NCBI GenBank assembly: GCA_009937625.1
Contig: JAACFA010000035.1
Coordinates: 1 to 44,681, forward strand
Direction: 5' to 3'
Source of the DNA: Gammaproteobacteria bacterium
GTDB lineage: Bacteria > Pseudomonadota > Gammaproteobacteria > GCA-001735895
Length of the DNA stretch: 44,681 nucleotides
Of this stretch, positions 25,365-34,548 are shown piece after piece. The position numbers and the translations under genes were made by a program. The notes beneath the pieces were generated by a model, which saw only the letters and a list, made by a program, of their open reading frames with translations, searched no databases and was not told where the DNA came from. Position 1 is the stretch's first letter. Each line of letters begins with the position of its first letter.

Positions 25365-27322
25365 GTCATACCAGCATCACCGATGCAAACCAGCAGATTC
25401 GCGACTGGGCGCGTGACGGCCAGGACGTGGAAATTATCAATCCCGACGCCCGTCACAACATCGGTGTCGGCCTGGTCGATCCTATTACCGTGCGGATCAA
25501 GGGTTCCGCGGGTTACTTTTGCGGCGGTCTGTCCGACAGCGCGCACTACGAGATCGAGCACAACGCCGGTTGGGCGGTAGGGGACAACATCTATAAAGGC
25601 TCTGTCGTCGTCGGCGGCAATGCCGGCGCCATCGCCGGGGTTGCGATTCGCGGCGCTGAAATCGTCGTGCGCGGCAACATGGGCAGCCGCGCCGGCCAGG
25701 TGATGAAGGCCGGCACGCTGTGCTGCGGCGGTAACGCGGCTTTCATGGCCGGCTACATGATGTACGGCGGGCGCATTATCATTCTCGGCGACGCCGCGGA
25801 AAAAGTAGGACAGGACATGAGCGCCGGGGAAATCTTTGTCGGCGGCAACATCAAGAGCCTCGGCAACGACACCATGATCGTCGATATGGAAGCCCACGAG
25901 CGCGATGAAATCATGGCGTTCCTCGAGCGCTATAAATTGAACTACCGGGGCGATTTCACCAAGGTCGTCAACGCCGGCAAGAAACTGCGCTACGCCAACG
26001 CCGAGCCGCGCTCGCGCCCGCAGCCTTTCTTCGTGTCGTCGAAGTCCAGCAATTACTGGAATCCGAAAGTGCAGGAAGATATCTGGATCAAGGGCGAGGT
26101 CGGTCGCTACCGCATCCGCGGCTACGGCGCCTCCAAACCGGTGCCGCATCTGAATGACATCGCGTTCGCCAAAGACGTTTCGGGCGTTGCCGCGAGGCCC
26201 GAAGAGCTCAAGGATATCAATCTCAAGACCACCGTCGGCGGGCGCTTCGGCGCCAAACCGCTGAGCTTATCGATGCCCGTTATGATTGCGCCGATGAGTT
26301 TCGGTGCACTCAGCCGCTCGGTCAAGATCGCGCTGGCGCGCGCCTCGCGCCTGTCGGGCATTTCCGAAAATACCGGCGAGGGCGGCATGCTCGACGAGCA
26401 GCGCGCCGAGGCCGATCAGCTCATCTTCCAGTGCCTGTCGGGCCGGCTCGGCTGGAACGTCAAGGACATGCAACGTGCCGACGCGATCGAAATATATATC
26501 TCGCAGGGCGCCAAGCCCGGCCTCGGCGGTCAGCTGATGGCGAAGAAGGTGACCCCGGAACTGGCCGCGATACGCGGAATCCCGGTGGGTATCGATTTAC
26601 GCTCGCCGTCGCGTCACCCGGACGTGCTCGGCGCCGACGACCTCGTCATCAAGCTGCAGGAATTCCGCGAAGCGACCTTCCACAAGGTGCCGATCGGCAT
26701 CAAGATGGGGGCCGGCCGCGTCAACGACGATATCAAGATCGCCTACAAGGACGGTTTCGACTTTGTCGAACTCGACGGCCTGCAGGGCTCGACCGGCGCC
26801 GCCAGCACCGAGGTGCTGGAGAATGTCGGCATTCCGACCCTGTCCGGGGTGCAGGAAGCGATCGACGGCCTGGCCGAAATCGATGCCGGCGACGATATGG
26901 ACCTGGTGATGATGGGCGGCATCAAGGATGGTGTCGATGTCGTCAAGATGCTGGCGCTGGGCGCCGACTGTACCTCGGTCGGCACTTCGGCGATCATCGC
27001 CGGCGGCTGCATCGCCTGCATGCAGTGCCACGTCGGCACCTGCCCGGTGGGTATCGCCACCCAGGACCCGGAGCACGAGGCACGTTACGACATCGACCGC
27101 CAGTCGATGAACATGCACCGTTACTTCGAGTCGCTGCGCTGGCAGATCGCCGCGATCACCAAAGCGTTGGGCTATGACGACGTGCACAAGGTCAATCGCG
27201 GCGACCTGGTGGCGTTGACGCCGGAGGCGGCCGATATCACCGGCTTGCCGTTCAGGCCCGAGCATCGTGAAACCCGGCGCCCGCTGACCGGGCTCGAACT
27301 CCTCGACCGGCAGGCGGGCTGA
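25346..27322 (+). CDS. Fused MgsB-MgsC-like protein: GXGXG domain plus FMN glutamate-synthase domain
   Basis: 658 aa. Residues 1-215 are a GltB C-terminal type beta-helix (GSAGYFCGGL, GGNAGAIAGVAIRGAE, GYMMYGGRIIILGDAAEKVGQDM). Residues about 240-655 are the FMN synthase domain (MSFGALSRSVKIALARASRL, GEGGML, MGGIKDGVDVVKMLALGADCTSVG). The iron-sulfur cysteines are Cys555, Cys561 and Cys566 in the standard C-x5-C-x4-C order, with an extra Cys558. The order is the reverse of GltB, where the FMN domain comes first. With MgsA and GmaS it would make N-methylglutamate from gamma-glutamylmethylamide and 2-oxoglutarate. MgsB and MgsC are usually separate chains. The GltD-like gene follows after 2 nt. 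Confidence 0.88.
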   Translation: MVTIDLSHTSITDANQQIRDWARDGQDVEIINPDARHNIGVGLVDPITVRIKGSAGYFCGGLSDSAHYEIEHNAGWAVGDNIYKGSVVVGGNAGAIAGVAIRGAEIVVRGNMGSRAGQVMKAGTLCCGGNAAFMAGYMMYGGRIIILGDAAEKVGQDMSAGEIFVGGNIKSLGNDTMIVDMEAHERDEIMAFLERYKLNYRGDFTKVVNAGKKLRYANAEPRSRPQPFFVSSKSSNYWNPKVQEDIWIKGEVGRYRIRGYGASKPVPHLNDIAFAKDVSGVAARPEELKDINLKTTVGGRFGAKPLSLSMPVMIAPMSFGALSRSVKIALARASRLSGISENTGEGGMLDEQRAEADQLIFQCLSGRLGWNVKDMQRADAIEIYISQGAKPGLGGQLMAKKVTPELAAIRGIPVGIDLRSPSRHPDVLGADDLVIKLQEFREATFHKVPIGIKMGAGRVNDDIKIAYKDGFDFVELDGLQGSTGAASTEVLENVGIPTLSGVQEAIDGLAEIDAGDDMDLVMMGGIKDGVDVVKMLALGADCTSVGTSAIIAGGCIACMQCHVGTCPVGIATQDPEHEARYDIDRQSMNMHRYFESLRWQIAAITKALGYDDVHKVNRGDLVALTPEAADITGLPFRPEHRETRRPLTGLELLDRQAG

Positions 27323-27324
27323 GC

Positions 27325-29841
27325 ATGAAAATATCTGACGCTGATTATCAGTTCTCGGTTACCGCGACGCCGGATCTCGAGGACGACACCGCCGATATCC
27401 ATTACGTGCCGGCGCCGTGCCAGGTCGCCTGCCCGATCGGCACCGACGCGCCCTCGTATATCGCCTATATCTGGGAAGGCAAGAACGAGGAAGCGCTCGA
27501 AGCGATCACCGCGACCAACCCCTTTAGCGCGATCTGCGGCCGCGTTTGCGATGCGCCCTGCGAACCGGCCTGCCGGCGCGCCGACAGCGATGGCGCGATC
27601 GCGATTCGCAACCTTAAGCGTTACGTGCTGGATTCGTTAGGCCCGGGGTTCGCATTGCCGCCGGTCGCGGTGACCCGCGAGCAGACCGTCGGTATCGTCG
27701 GCGCCGGTCCGGCAGGGCTGACCGCGGCGCACGATCTCGCCGAGGCCGGCTACGAGGTGCACGTCTACGAGGCCACCGATAAGCTCGGCGGCATGATGTT
27801 CTGGGGCATTCCGCGCTTTCGTCTGCCCGAGGAAGCGGTGCAGCAGGATATCGACCGCATGACCGCGCACTGCCCCGGCATCAAGATTCACACCAATACC
27901 GCGCTCGGCGACCAGGTTTCGCTGGACCAGCTGAAGCAGCAACACGCGGCGGTGCTGTTGTCGATCGGCGCCTTTGTCGGCAAGCCGATGGGGATTCCGG
28001 GCGAGTCCGAGCCCTTCGTCAAGGACGGGGTGGGTTTCCTCTACCACGTCAACGCCGGCGCTCGGCCGACCCTGCCGGAAACCGTGCTGGTGATCGGCGG
28101 CGGCGACGTCGCGATGGACGCCTGTCGCGTCGCCAAACGGTTGCCCGGCGTCAAGCACGTCAAGGTCATTTACCGGCGTGACTACGAGGCGATGCCGGCG
28201 CGACGCGAGGAATTGCAGGGCGCGATCGACGAGGGTATCGAGATTGTCTATAACACCCAGCCGGTCGAGGTTATCGACGGCAAGGCGCTGCGCTGCGTGC
28301 GCACCGAAATGGGAGAGCCGGACGAAGACGGTCGTCGGCGGCCGATCAATATCGCGGGCTCGGAGCATGAAATCGAATGCGGTCTCGTGATTGCCGCGGT
28401 CGGCCAGAAGGCCGAATGCGATGAGCTCGCGCAGAGCGGCCTGATGGACTGGGACCGCGTCAAGACCCGCCTCGAGGGCATGGTAACCGAGGATGCGAAG
28501 GTATTCGCCGCGGGCGACGGCGCCTTCGGCGGTTCGACCATCGTCGAAGCGATGTACCAGGGCCACCGCGCGGCCTACTATATGAAGGCATATCTCGAAG
28601 GTAACGAAAATCCCTTGCCCTATCGCACGCCGTACCGCACCCGGCACGTACCAATTTGTAACGATCCGGCCTGGGAAATCAACCCGCGAGTTCATCAGAA
28701 ATTCCATGGCCTCGGCGAGATCCCGATCGAGTTCCCTGAAATCGAATCGACCTACACCGCCGACGAAGCGAAGTTCGAAGCGGCACGCTGTTTTCGCTGC
28801 GACGCCGAAACCGGTTCGGCCGACTATACCGTGACCAGCCGCGAGGCGATTTTCGCGATGTCGCGCATCAACCCGCAGGACGCCGAGATCGAGTCCAGTA
28901 TCCTGCAGGGCAGGCTGGAAAACCGCGATAATCCGTTCGGCATCGAGCACGTCGCGACGCTGGACGACCTGGTATTCCTGCCGGCCAACCTGTCGCGCCT
29001 GGTTATCGACCCGTACCGCGAGGATTGTAAAACCGCGACCGAGCTCGGTGCTATCAATAGCCTCAAGCTCGAGATCCCGTTCGTGGTGGCCGGCATGGAT
29101 CTTGCGCCCGACGAGATTCGCGAAGCCTACGCCACCGCCATTGTGGCCCACGGCGCCGCCTATATCGGCGCGAAACCTATTGGCGACGACGCCAGCTGGA
29201 TACAGATCGCCGAGACCGAAGCCGACACCGCTGCCGATGCCGTCGTATTCAGGGGGGGCCAGGCCATCGAGGCTAGCAAGGTCGAGCGCGCGCGTGATTC
29301 CCAGCCGGTCGGATTGCTGGTGGACAATCACAACCTGGCGCAGGCGATACCCTTCGCGCTGGAGCAGGAAATCGATTTCCTGGTGCTCGACGCCGGGGAC
29401 GGTTTGCCGGGCATCGAAGCCGAGCTTGCGGGCGCGCCCGATATTTCGATTTTGCATCATGCGGTTAGTCAGCTGCGGGCGCTCAACCGCGAGGAAGATA
29501 TCGACCTGGTTTACTTCGGCGGTTTACGCACCGGTACCGACAGCGCAAAAATTCTCGCGCTGGGCGCGACGGCCGTGATCATTGGCGTCGCGGCGGCGCT
29601 TTCGCTCGGCGCCGATATTTCCAGCGGCAGCCCGCTCTACGATGCCGACCTGGATGCCGAGGAGCGCGCCGAGCGCAGTTACAATCTGCTGCAGGCTTTC
29701 AACGCCGAGGCCGCGATGATGGCGCGCTGCACCGGCAAGACCAACGTGCACAACCTCGAACCCGAAGACCTGCGCGCGATCACGCTGACGGTGTCGCATG
29801 CCGCGGGCGTGCCGATGGCGGGGAGTTTGAATCAGCATTGA
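27325..29841 (+). CDS. GltD-like FAD/NAD(P) oxidoreductase fused to a degenerate FMN glutamate-synthase-like domain
   Basis: 838 aa. Residues about 30-495 are GltD-like: eight Cys for two iron-sulfur clusters (PCQVACP, ICGRVCDAPCEPACRR and CFRCD), FAD site GAGPAG at 126-131, NAD(P) site GGGDVA at 258-263, and AAGDGAFGGSTIVEAM near the end. Residues about 540-838 match the FMN domain of GlxD from DDLVFLPANLSRLV to the C-terminal YNLLQAFNAEAAMMARCTGKTNVHN and keep a phosphate loop (FGGLRTGTDSAKILALGATAVIIG). They have lost the iron-sulfur cysteines and the central catalytic part. It probably feeds electrons from NADPH to MgsBC, with the C-terminal domain acting as a docking or regulatory pseudo-subunit. 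It lies between mgsBC and gmaS in one operon. Confidence 0.88.
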   Translation: MKISDADYQFSVTATPDLEDDTADIHYVPAPCQVACPIGTDAPSYIAYIWEGKNEEALEAITATNPFSAICGRVCDAPCEPACRRADSDGAIAIRNLKRYVLDSLGPGFALPPVAVTREQTVGIVGAGPAGLTAAHDLAEAGYEVHVYEATDKLGGMMFWGIPRFRLPEEAVQQDIDRMTAHCPGIKIHTNTALGDQVSLDQLKQQHAAVLLSIGAFVGKPMGIPGESEPFVKDGVGFLYHVNAGARPTLPETVLVIGGGDVAMDACRVAKRLPGVKHVKVIYRRDYEAMPARREELQGAIDEGIEIVYNTQPVEVIDGKALRCVRTEMGEPDEDGRRRPINIAGSEHEIECGLVIAAVGQKAECDELAQSGLMDWDRVKTRLEGMVTEDAKVFAAGDGAFGGSTIVEAMYQGHRAAYYMKAYLEGNENPLPYRTPYRTRHVPICNDPAWEINPRVHQKFHGLGEIPIEFPEIESTYTADEAKFEAARCFRCDAETGSADYTVTSREAIFAMSRINPQDAEIESSILQGRLENRDNPFGIEHVATLDDLVFLPANLSRLVIDPYREDCKTATELGAINSLKLEIPFVVAGMDLAPDEIREAYATAIVAHGAAYIGAKPIGDDASWIQIAETEADTAADAVVFRGGQAIEASKVERARDSQPVGLLVDNHNLAQAIPFALEQEIDFLVLDAGDGLPGIEAELAGAPDISILHHAVSQLRALNREEDIDLVYFGGLRTGTDSAKILALGATAVIIGVAAALSLGADISSGSPLYDADLDAEERAERSYNLLQAFNAEAAMMARCTGKTNVHNLEPEDLRAITLTVSHAAGVPMAGSLNQH

Positions 29842-29896
29842 TCTGTCATTAGAATGCCAGCATCGATATAACCATAAAGCCTAAGGGGGTAAACAA

Positions 29897-31213
29897 GTGG
29901 CCAAAGATCTCGAAGCGATCGCAAAAGCAAAAAAAATAAAGTATTTCCTGGTGAGCTGGGTCGACCTGTTCGGCGTGCTGCGCGCCAAGCTGGTGCCGGC
30001 GCGCGCGATCAAGGGGATGCAGAAAGACGGCGCCGGCTTTGCCGGGTTCGCGGCCTGGCTCGACATGACGCCGGCACACCCGGACCTGTTTGCCATTCCC
30101 GATCCCGACAGCCTGATTCAACTGCCGTGGAAACCGGAAATCGGCTGGGTCGCGGCGGACCTGTGGATGGATGGCAAGGAAGTCGAGGCTTCGCCCCGGG
30201 TCGCACTCAAGCGGCAACTCGCCAAAGCCCGGAAAAAAGGTTACCGCATGAAGACCGGGGTCGAGTGCGAGTACCACCTGATTACCTCTGACGGCAGCAG
30301 CATCGCCGACGCCGCCGACACCCAGTCCAAACCCTGTTATGACCAGCTGGCCTTGATGCGCCAGTACCCGGTGATCGGAGAAATTTGCGACTGCATGCTC
30401 AAGCTGGGCTGGAATCCCTACCAGAACGATCACGAGGACGCCAACGGGCAGTTCGAGATGAACTGGGATTACGACGATGCGCTGAAAACCGCCGATAAGC
30501 ACGTGTTTTTCAAGTACATGGTCAAGACGATTGCCGAAAATCACGGCCTGCGCGCGACCTTCATGCCGAAGCCGTTCACACATCTGACCGGTAACGGTTG
30601 TCACGCTCACGTCTCGCTATGGGATCGTGCCGGCAAGAAGAACCTGTTCGCCACCGCTCGCAGGGAGCCGCGGGACCTTGGCCTGTCACCGCTCGCCTAC
30701 AAGGCGCTGGGCGGCATCATGCACAACGCCCAGGACTTGACCGCAATTTTCAATCCCACGGTCAACAGCTACAAGCGCATCAATGCACCGCGCACGCTAT
30801 CGGGCGCCACCTGGTCGCCCAACGCGGTGACCTACAGCGGTAACAATCGTACCCACATGATTCGTGTGCCCGAGGACGGGCGTTTCGAACTGCGCTTGAT
30901 GGACGGTTCGGCTAATCCCTATCTAATGCAGGCCGGTGTGCTGGCCGCAATTCTCGACGGCATCGAGAACAAGCGCGATCCGGGCGATCCGATCCATCTG
31001 AACATGTACGAGGAAGGGCACAAGGTCAAGAGTGCGAAGAAACTGCCGGGTAACCTGCTCGATGCATTACGCCAACTTGATCGTAACAAGGAAATCCGTG
31101 CCGGTCTGGGCGACGAACTGATCGACGCCTACATCAAGCTCAAGCTCGATGAGTGGACCAACTACATGAGCAGCCTGAGCGACTGGGAACGAGCCAACAC
31201 GCTGGATTGCTGA
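29897..31213 (+). CDS. gmaS: Gamma-glutamylmethylamide synthetase (GmaS)
   Basis: 438 aa from a GTG start with ribosome site AAGGGGGT. It ligates monomethylamine to glutamate with ATP, giving gamma-glutamylmethylamide. It is a short glutamine-synthetase-superfamily protein and reads like known marine GmaS throughout: GAGFAGFAAWLDMTPAHPD, YQNDHEDANGQFEMNWDYDD, TGNGCHAHVSLWD, NPTVNSYKRINAPRT, NNRTHMIRVP. It lies last in the mgsA-mgsBC-GltD-like operon, 55 nt after it, consistent with its product feeding the Mgs enzyme. It differs clearly from GlnT at 10428 in length and motifs. Presence of gmaS is the standard marker for the indirect methylamine route. Confidence 0.95.
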   Translation: MAKDLEAIAKAKKIKYFLVSWVDLFGVLRAKLVPARAIKGMQKDGAGFAGFAAWLDMTPAHPDLFAIPDPDSLIQLPWKPEIGWVAADLWMDGKEVEASPRVALKRQLAKARKKGYRMKTGVECEYHLITSDGSSIADAADTQSKPCYDQLALMRQYPVIGEICDCMLKLGWNPYQNDHEDANGQFEMNWDYDDALKTADKHVFFKYMVKTIAENHGLRATFMPKPFTHLTGNGCHAHVSLWDRAGKKNLFATARREPRDLGLSPLAYKALGGIMHNAQDLTAIFNPTVNSYKRINAPRTLSGATWSPNAVTYSGNNRTHMIRVPEDGRFELRLMDGSANPYLMQAGVLAAILDGIENKRDPGDPIHLNMYEEGHKVKSAKKLPGNLLDALRQLDRNKEIRAGLGDELIDAYIKLKLDEWTNYMSSLSDWERANTLDC

Positions 31214-31215
31214 AC

Positions 31216-31300
31216 AATCGGGGACAGTTTACTGATGCGCCGGTAACGCCATGCGAATCAACGCAGATGTTGGCTAAATAAGTAGACTGTCCCCCGAATT
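31216..31300. repeat. Small element with terminal inverted repeats after gmaS
   Basis: AATCGGGGACAGTTTACT at the left and AGTAGACTGTCCCCCGAATT at the right are near-perfect inverted copies enclosing about 47 nt, total 85 nt. It starts three bases after the gmaS stop codon. GGGGACAGT ends of this kind are common in REP/RAYT-type non-autonomous elements of gammaproteobacteria. It could also form a hairpin that ends gmaS transcription. No transposase is in the window. Confidence 0.6.
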
Positions 31301-31461
31301 ACCCTCATCGATTCTTAATTTAAGTGTCGCTTTCGAGATACTTTCGCAGCTATCGAGCCCCTATGATACGCCGACTGGGAATCCTGCCGGCGCAAGCCTG
31401 CATGGAGGTAAAGATGCGCGCAGACGCATGTAACCGTTGATAATTTTCTACGGAGATAATG

Positions 31462-33135
31462 ATGGCTAAAAGTGATATCGAAATTGCTCGTGAAGCAACC
31501 CTGAAACCGATCACGGAAATCGCGCACCGGCTCGATATTTCCCCGGACGATTTCAAACCCTACGGGCACGACAAGGCGAAGCTGACATCCGAGTTCATCA
31601 ACTCGCTGCAGGACAAGCCCGATGGCAAGCTGATCCTGGTCACCGCGATTTCACCGACGCCGGCGGGCGAGGGCAAGACCACGACCACGGTCGGGCTGGG
31701 CGACGGTCTCAACAGCATCGGCAAGCAAGCCGTCATGTGCCTGCGCGAGCCCAGCCTCGGACCCTGTTTCGGCATGAAGGGCGGGGCAGCCGGTGGCGGC
31801 TATGCCCAGGTGGTGCCGATGGAAGATATCAACCTGCACTTCACCGGCGACTTCCACGCCATCGGAGCCGCACACAACCTGCTGTCGGCGCTGGTCGATA
31901 ACCACGTGCAGTGGGAAAACAAGTCGGGTATCGATGCGCGCCGCATTACCTGGAAGCGCGTCATGGACATGAACGACCGCACCCTGCGCGATATCACCAT
32001 CGGCCTCGGCGGACCCGGCAACGGCACCCCGCGCGAGAGCGGCTTCGACATCACCGTGGCCTCGGAAATCATGGCAATCTTCTGTCTCGCCACCGACCTC
32101 GACGACCTGAGTCGCCGTATCGGCAACATCGTGGTCGGCTACACGCGCGACCAGAAGCCGGTGCTGGCGCGCGACGTCAACGCGCCGGGCGCGATGACGG
32201 TATTGCTGAAGGATGCCTTCATGCCGAACCTGGTGCAGACGCTGGAAAATAACCCCGCCTTCATCCACGGCGGCCCGTTCGCCAATATCGCGCACGGCTG
32301 CAACTCGGTGATCGCCACCAAAACCGCGCTCAAGCTGGCCGACTACGTCGTCACCGAAGCCGGTTTTGGAGCCGATCTCGGCGCCGAGAAATTTTTCGAT
32401 ATCAAGTGCCGCAAAGCGGGCCTGAGTCCCGACGCGGTGGTGCTGGTGGCGACCGCGCGAGCGTTGAAAATGCATGGCGGCGTGGCCAAGGATCAACTCG
32501 CCGGTGAAAACGTCGAGGCCATCGTCAGGGGCTGCGACAATCTCGGTCGACATATCCGTAACCTGAAACAGTTCGGCGTGCCGGTGACGGTCGCGATAAA
32601 CCGTTTCTCCGCCGACACCGAGGGTGAATTGGACGCGATTCGAGAATTTTGTGACGCGCTCGAGGTCAAGGCTTTCGACTGTAACCACTGGGGCGAGGGC
32701 AGCAAGGGAACCCAGGAACTAGCGCGGCACGTCGCCGAGGTTGCGGATTCCGGGCAGTCGCAGTTCCACACGCTGTACGACGACGACATGCCCTTATGGG
32801 ACAAGGCGCGCCATATCGCGCGCACGCTCTACGGCGCCGACGATATCATTGCCGACAAGAAAGTACGCGATCAGTTTGCCCGTTTCGAAGCCGACGGATA
32901 CGGCCACTTCCCGGTCTGCATGGCCAAGACCCAGTACAGTTTTTCCACCGACCCTTCGCTGATCGGCGCGCCCAGCGGGCACGAAGTGCCGATTCGTGAA
33001 GTGCGCCTGTCGGCCGGCGCCGAGTTCATTGTTGCGGTTTGCGGAGACATCATGACCATGCCGGGATTGCCGCGGGTGCCCTCGGCGGACAATATTCACC
33101 TGAATGCGGACGGCCAGGTCGAGGGCTTGTTTTAG
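31462..33135 (+). CDS. fhs: Formate-tetrahydrofolate ligase
   Basis: 557 aa from the second of two adjacent ATG codons; the second lies a better six bases after GGAG. It interconverts 10-formyl-THF with formate plus THF, using or making ATP. Seen: the P-loop-like [78 protein letters not shown]. In a methylated-amine user it works with FolD to oxidise methyl carbon to formate and recover ATP. The upstream 160 nt hold a small hairpin (ATGCG/CGCAT at about 31414-31429) but no riboswitch that I recognise. Confidence 0.97.
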   Translation: MAKSDIEIAREATLKPITEIAHRLDISPDDFKPYGHDKAKLTSEFINSLQDKPDGKLILVTAISPTPAGEGKTTTTVGLGDGLNSIGKQAVMCLREPSLGPCFGMKGGAAGGGYAQVVPMEDINLHFTGDFHAIGAAHNLLSALVDNHVQWENKSGIDARRITWKRVMDMNDRTLRDITIGLGGPGNGTPRESGFDITVASEIMAIFCLATDLDDLSRRIGNIVVGYTRDQKPVLARDVNAPGAMTVLLKDAFMPNLVQTLENNPAFIHGGPFANIAHGCNSVIATKTALKLADYVVTEAGFGADLGAEKFFDIKCRKAGLSPDAVVLVATARALKMHGGVAKDQLAGENVEAIVRGCDNLGRHIRNLKQFGVPVTVAINRFSADTEGELDAIREFCDALEVKAFDCNHWGEGSKGTQELARHVAEVADSGQSQFHTLYDDDMPLWDKARHIARTLYGADDIIADKKVRDQFARFEADGYGHFPVCMAKTQYSFSTDPSLIGAPSGHEVPIREVRLSAGAEFIVAVCGDIMTMPGLPRVPSADNIHLNADGQVEGLF

Positions 33136-33175
33136 CCGGGAGTGGAACCCTCACTGAATAATAAAGGAGTCCGGG

Positions 33176-33199
33176 GTCATTCCCGCGCAAGCGGGGATC
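33176..33199. repeat. REP-like palindrome after fhs
   Basis: GTCATTCCCGCGCAAGCGGGGATC, a single copy, the same sequence as at 37584 and closely related to 6631. It lies 40 nt past the fhs stop codon. Confidence 0.8.
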
Positions 33200-33303
33200 T
33201 TGTATCAAACAGGAAGCATATTCTTCAAGATTTCCGACCGGTCGTGCCGGTTTTCTGAAGCGAAGCATGTGAACTGAGTTCAAATTAGGAGCGTATAGGT
33301 TTT

Positions 33304-33831
33304 ATGGACCCCGCCGAACAGTATCAAAGTTTTATCTCCTGGCAGTGCCGCCTGCGTAAGCTCGCCATGCGCGAGCGAGACGGGCGCCCCAGCGAGGGCA
33401 TGAGAGCCGGTATACACGCGGTCGCCGGGGGTGACGAACAGGCCCGGATCAACGTCCTGATCAACCGTGTGAACTCATCCGATCGCACCAGCGAGTTCCG
33501 TCATATCATCCGCAAAACGCACGATTCGAGTCAATGGGTAAAGAACGGACTGCGGATCCTGGCCGAACTGCATTATCACGAAACAGATCAGTTCGTGAAC
33601 GAATTATCCGCGCTGTTCAGTTACGACTCTTCAATCGCCTATGCCTTGCTAAAGGCAGGGCAGTGCAAGCTGAGGTTCGCCGAGGGCAGCATCGAGCATG
33701 CTTTCGATTTCGATGTCAGGTCGCTGGACCAGGATGACGAGCTGTTCCAGGCAACCTACTGGCACAATCACCTGTTCAACCCCGCGCTGCCGGGCAAGGT
33801 GCGGGTGCTGGCGTTTACGCCGCGGTTATAA
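33304..33831 (+). CDS. Conserved-looking soluble protein of unknown function
   Basis: 175 aa, no signal peptide or membrane segment. The N-terminal part is basic and helical (YQSFISWQCRLRKLAMRERDGRPSEGMRAG); the C-terminal part (FQATYWHNHLFNPALPGKVRVLAFTPRL) looks like strands ending in a tail. I do not recognise a family. No strong ribosome site, but TTAGGAG lies 15 nt before the ATG. It meets the GATase gene tail to tail with a 6-nt overlap. Coding bias matches its neighbours, so it is probably real. Confidence 0.75.
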   Translation: MDPAEQYQSFISWQCRLRKLAMRERDGRPSEGMRAGIHAVAGGDEQARINVLINRVNSSDRTSEFRHIIRKTHDSSQWVKNGLRILAELHYHETDQFVNELSALFSYDSSIAYALLKAGQCKLRFAEGSIEHAFDFDVRSLDQDDELFQATYWHNHLFNPALPGKVRVLAFTPRL

Positions 33832-34548
33832 AATTTTCTTAAAGTTTTCGTAGAGCAATTCCGCCAGCCGGTTCATCTCCGGCATCGCGGCACGGGCCCG
33901 CTGGTCGAACTGTTCCAGGGCATCGGTGCCGAGGCTGTTTACCAGCGCCGACCTGTACTCCGGGACACAACCCCACTGCATCACCGTATCGGCACGCACT
34001 TCGATGTGAAACTGCACCGCGTAGGCGTGCTCGCGGTACTTGAAAATCTGGTAGCGGGTGCTGTCCGAGGAACCCAGCACGGTCACCTCGGCGTTGTTCT
34101 CGAGATCGCACACCTCGTAAGAATGCCACTGCACCGCCGCGATGGTTTGCGGGTAGTCGCCGAACAGCGAGTCCTGTCGTGCCGCCGGCGTCATGTCGAT
34201 ATCGAGCACGCCGATTTCCGGCGGGTCCGACGGCTGCACCTTGCCGCCCAGCACTTCGCCGAGCAGCTGGCAGCCGAGGCAAAACCCGAGGAAGGGTTTT
34301 TGCAGGTCTACGACCCATTCGCGGATTCGCTTTTTTTCCTCGACCAGCCATGGGTGCTCGTCTTCCATCCAGGTGTCCATCGGACCGCCCATGCAAAGCA
34401 TCGCTTCAAAGTCGGCGAGGTCGGCCGGGATGGTTTCGCCCGCGTCGAGCTCGATCTGGGTCAACCTGAATCCGTCAGCTTCCATCAGGTCCTTGATATA
34501 GCCGGGATCTTCGATCGCGATATGTTGTAACACCAGGATATTTTTCAT
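33826..34548 (-). CDS. Class I glutamine amidotransferase (GMP-synthase-like, stand-alone)
   Basis: 240 aa, one GATase-1 domain. The nucleophile elbow is GFCLGCQLL and the catalytic His/Glu pair is in AVQFHIEV. Such stand-alone proteins hydrolyse gamma-glutamyl bonds or ligate glutamate to amines; the substrate is unknown. Its ATG overlaps the stop of the gamma-glutamylcyclotransferase gene by 4 nt (ATGA), so the two are translated together, which suggests related work on gamma-glutamyl compounds. It ends overlapping the 33304 gene on the other strand. Confidence 0.9.
   Translation of the reverse strand: MKNILVLQHIAIEDPGYIKDLMEADGFRLTQIELDAGETIPADLADFEAMLCMGGPMDTWMEDEHPWLVEEKKRIREWVVDLQKPFLGFCLGCQLLGEVLGGKVQPSDPPEIGVLDIDMTPAARQDSLFGDYPQTIAAVQWHSYEVCDLENNAEVTVLGSSDSTRYQIFKYREHAYAVQFHIEVRADTVMQWGCVPEYRSALVNSLGTDALEQFDQRARAAMPEMNRLAELLYENFKKIL

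Noticed and set aside
27637-29460. 607-aa antisense ORF over the GltD-like fusion gene
   Set aside because: It mirrors a high-GC coding strand, has no ribosome site and an Arg/His/Val-rich composition typical of shadow frames.
29897-31213. Ordinary glutamine synthetase (GlnA)
   Set aside because: Short length, motif detail and operon with mgs genes match GmaS.
31303-31458. Folate riboswitch before fhs
   Set aside because: A small hairpin is present, but no match to the THF riboswitch core could be seen.
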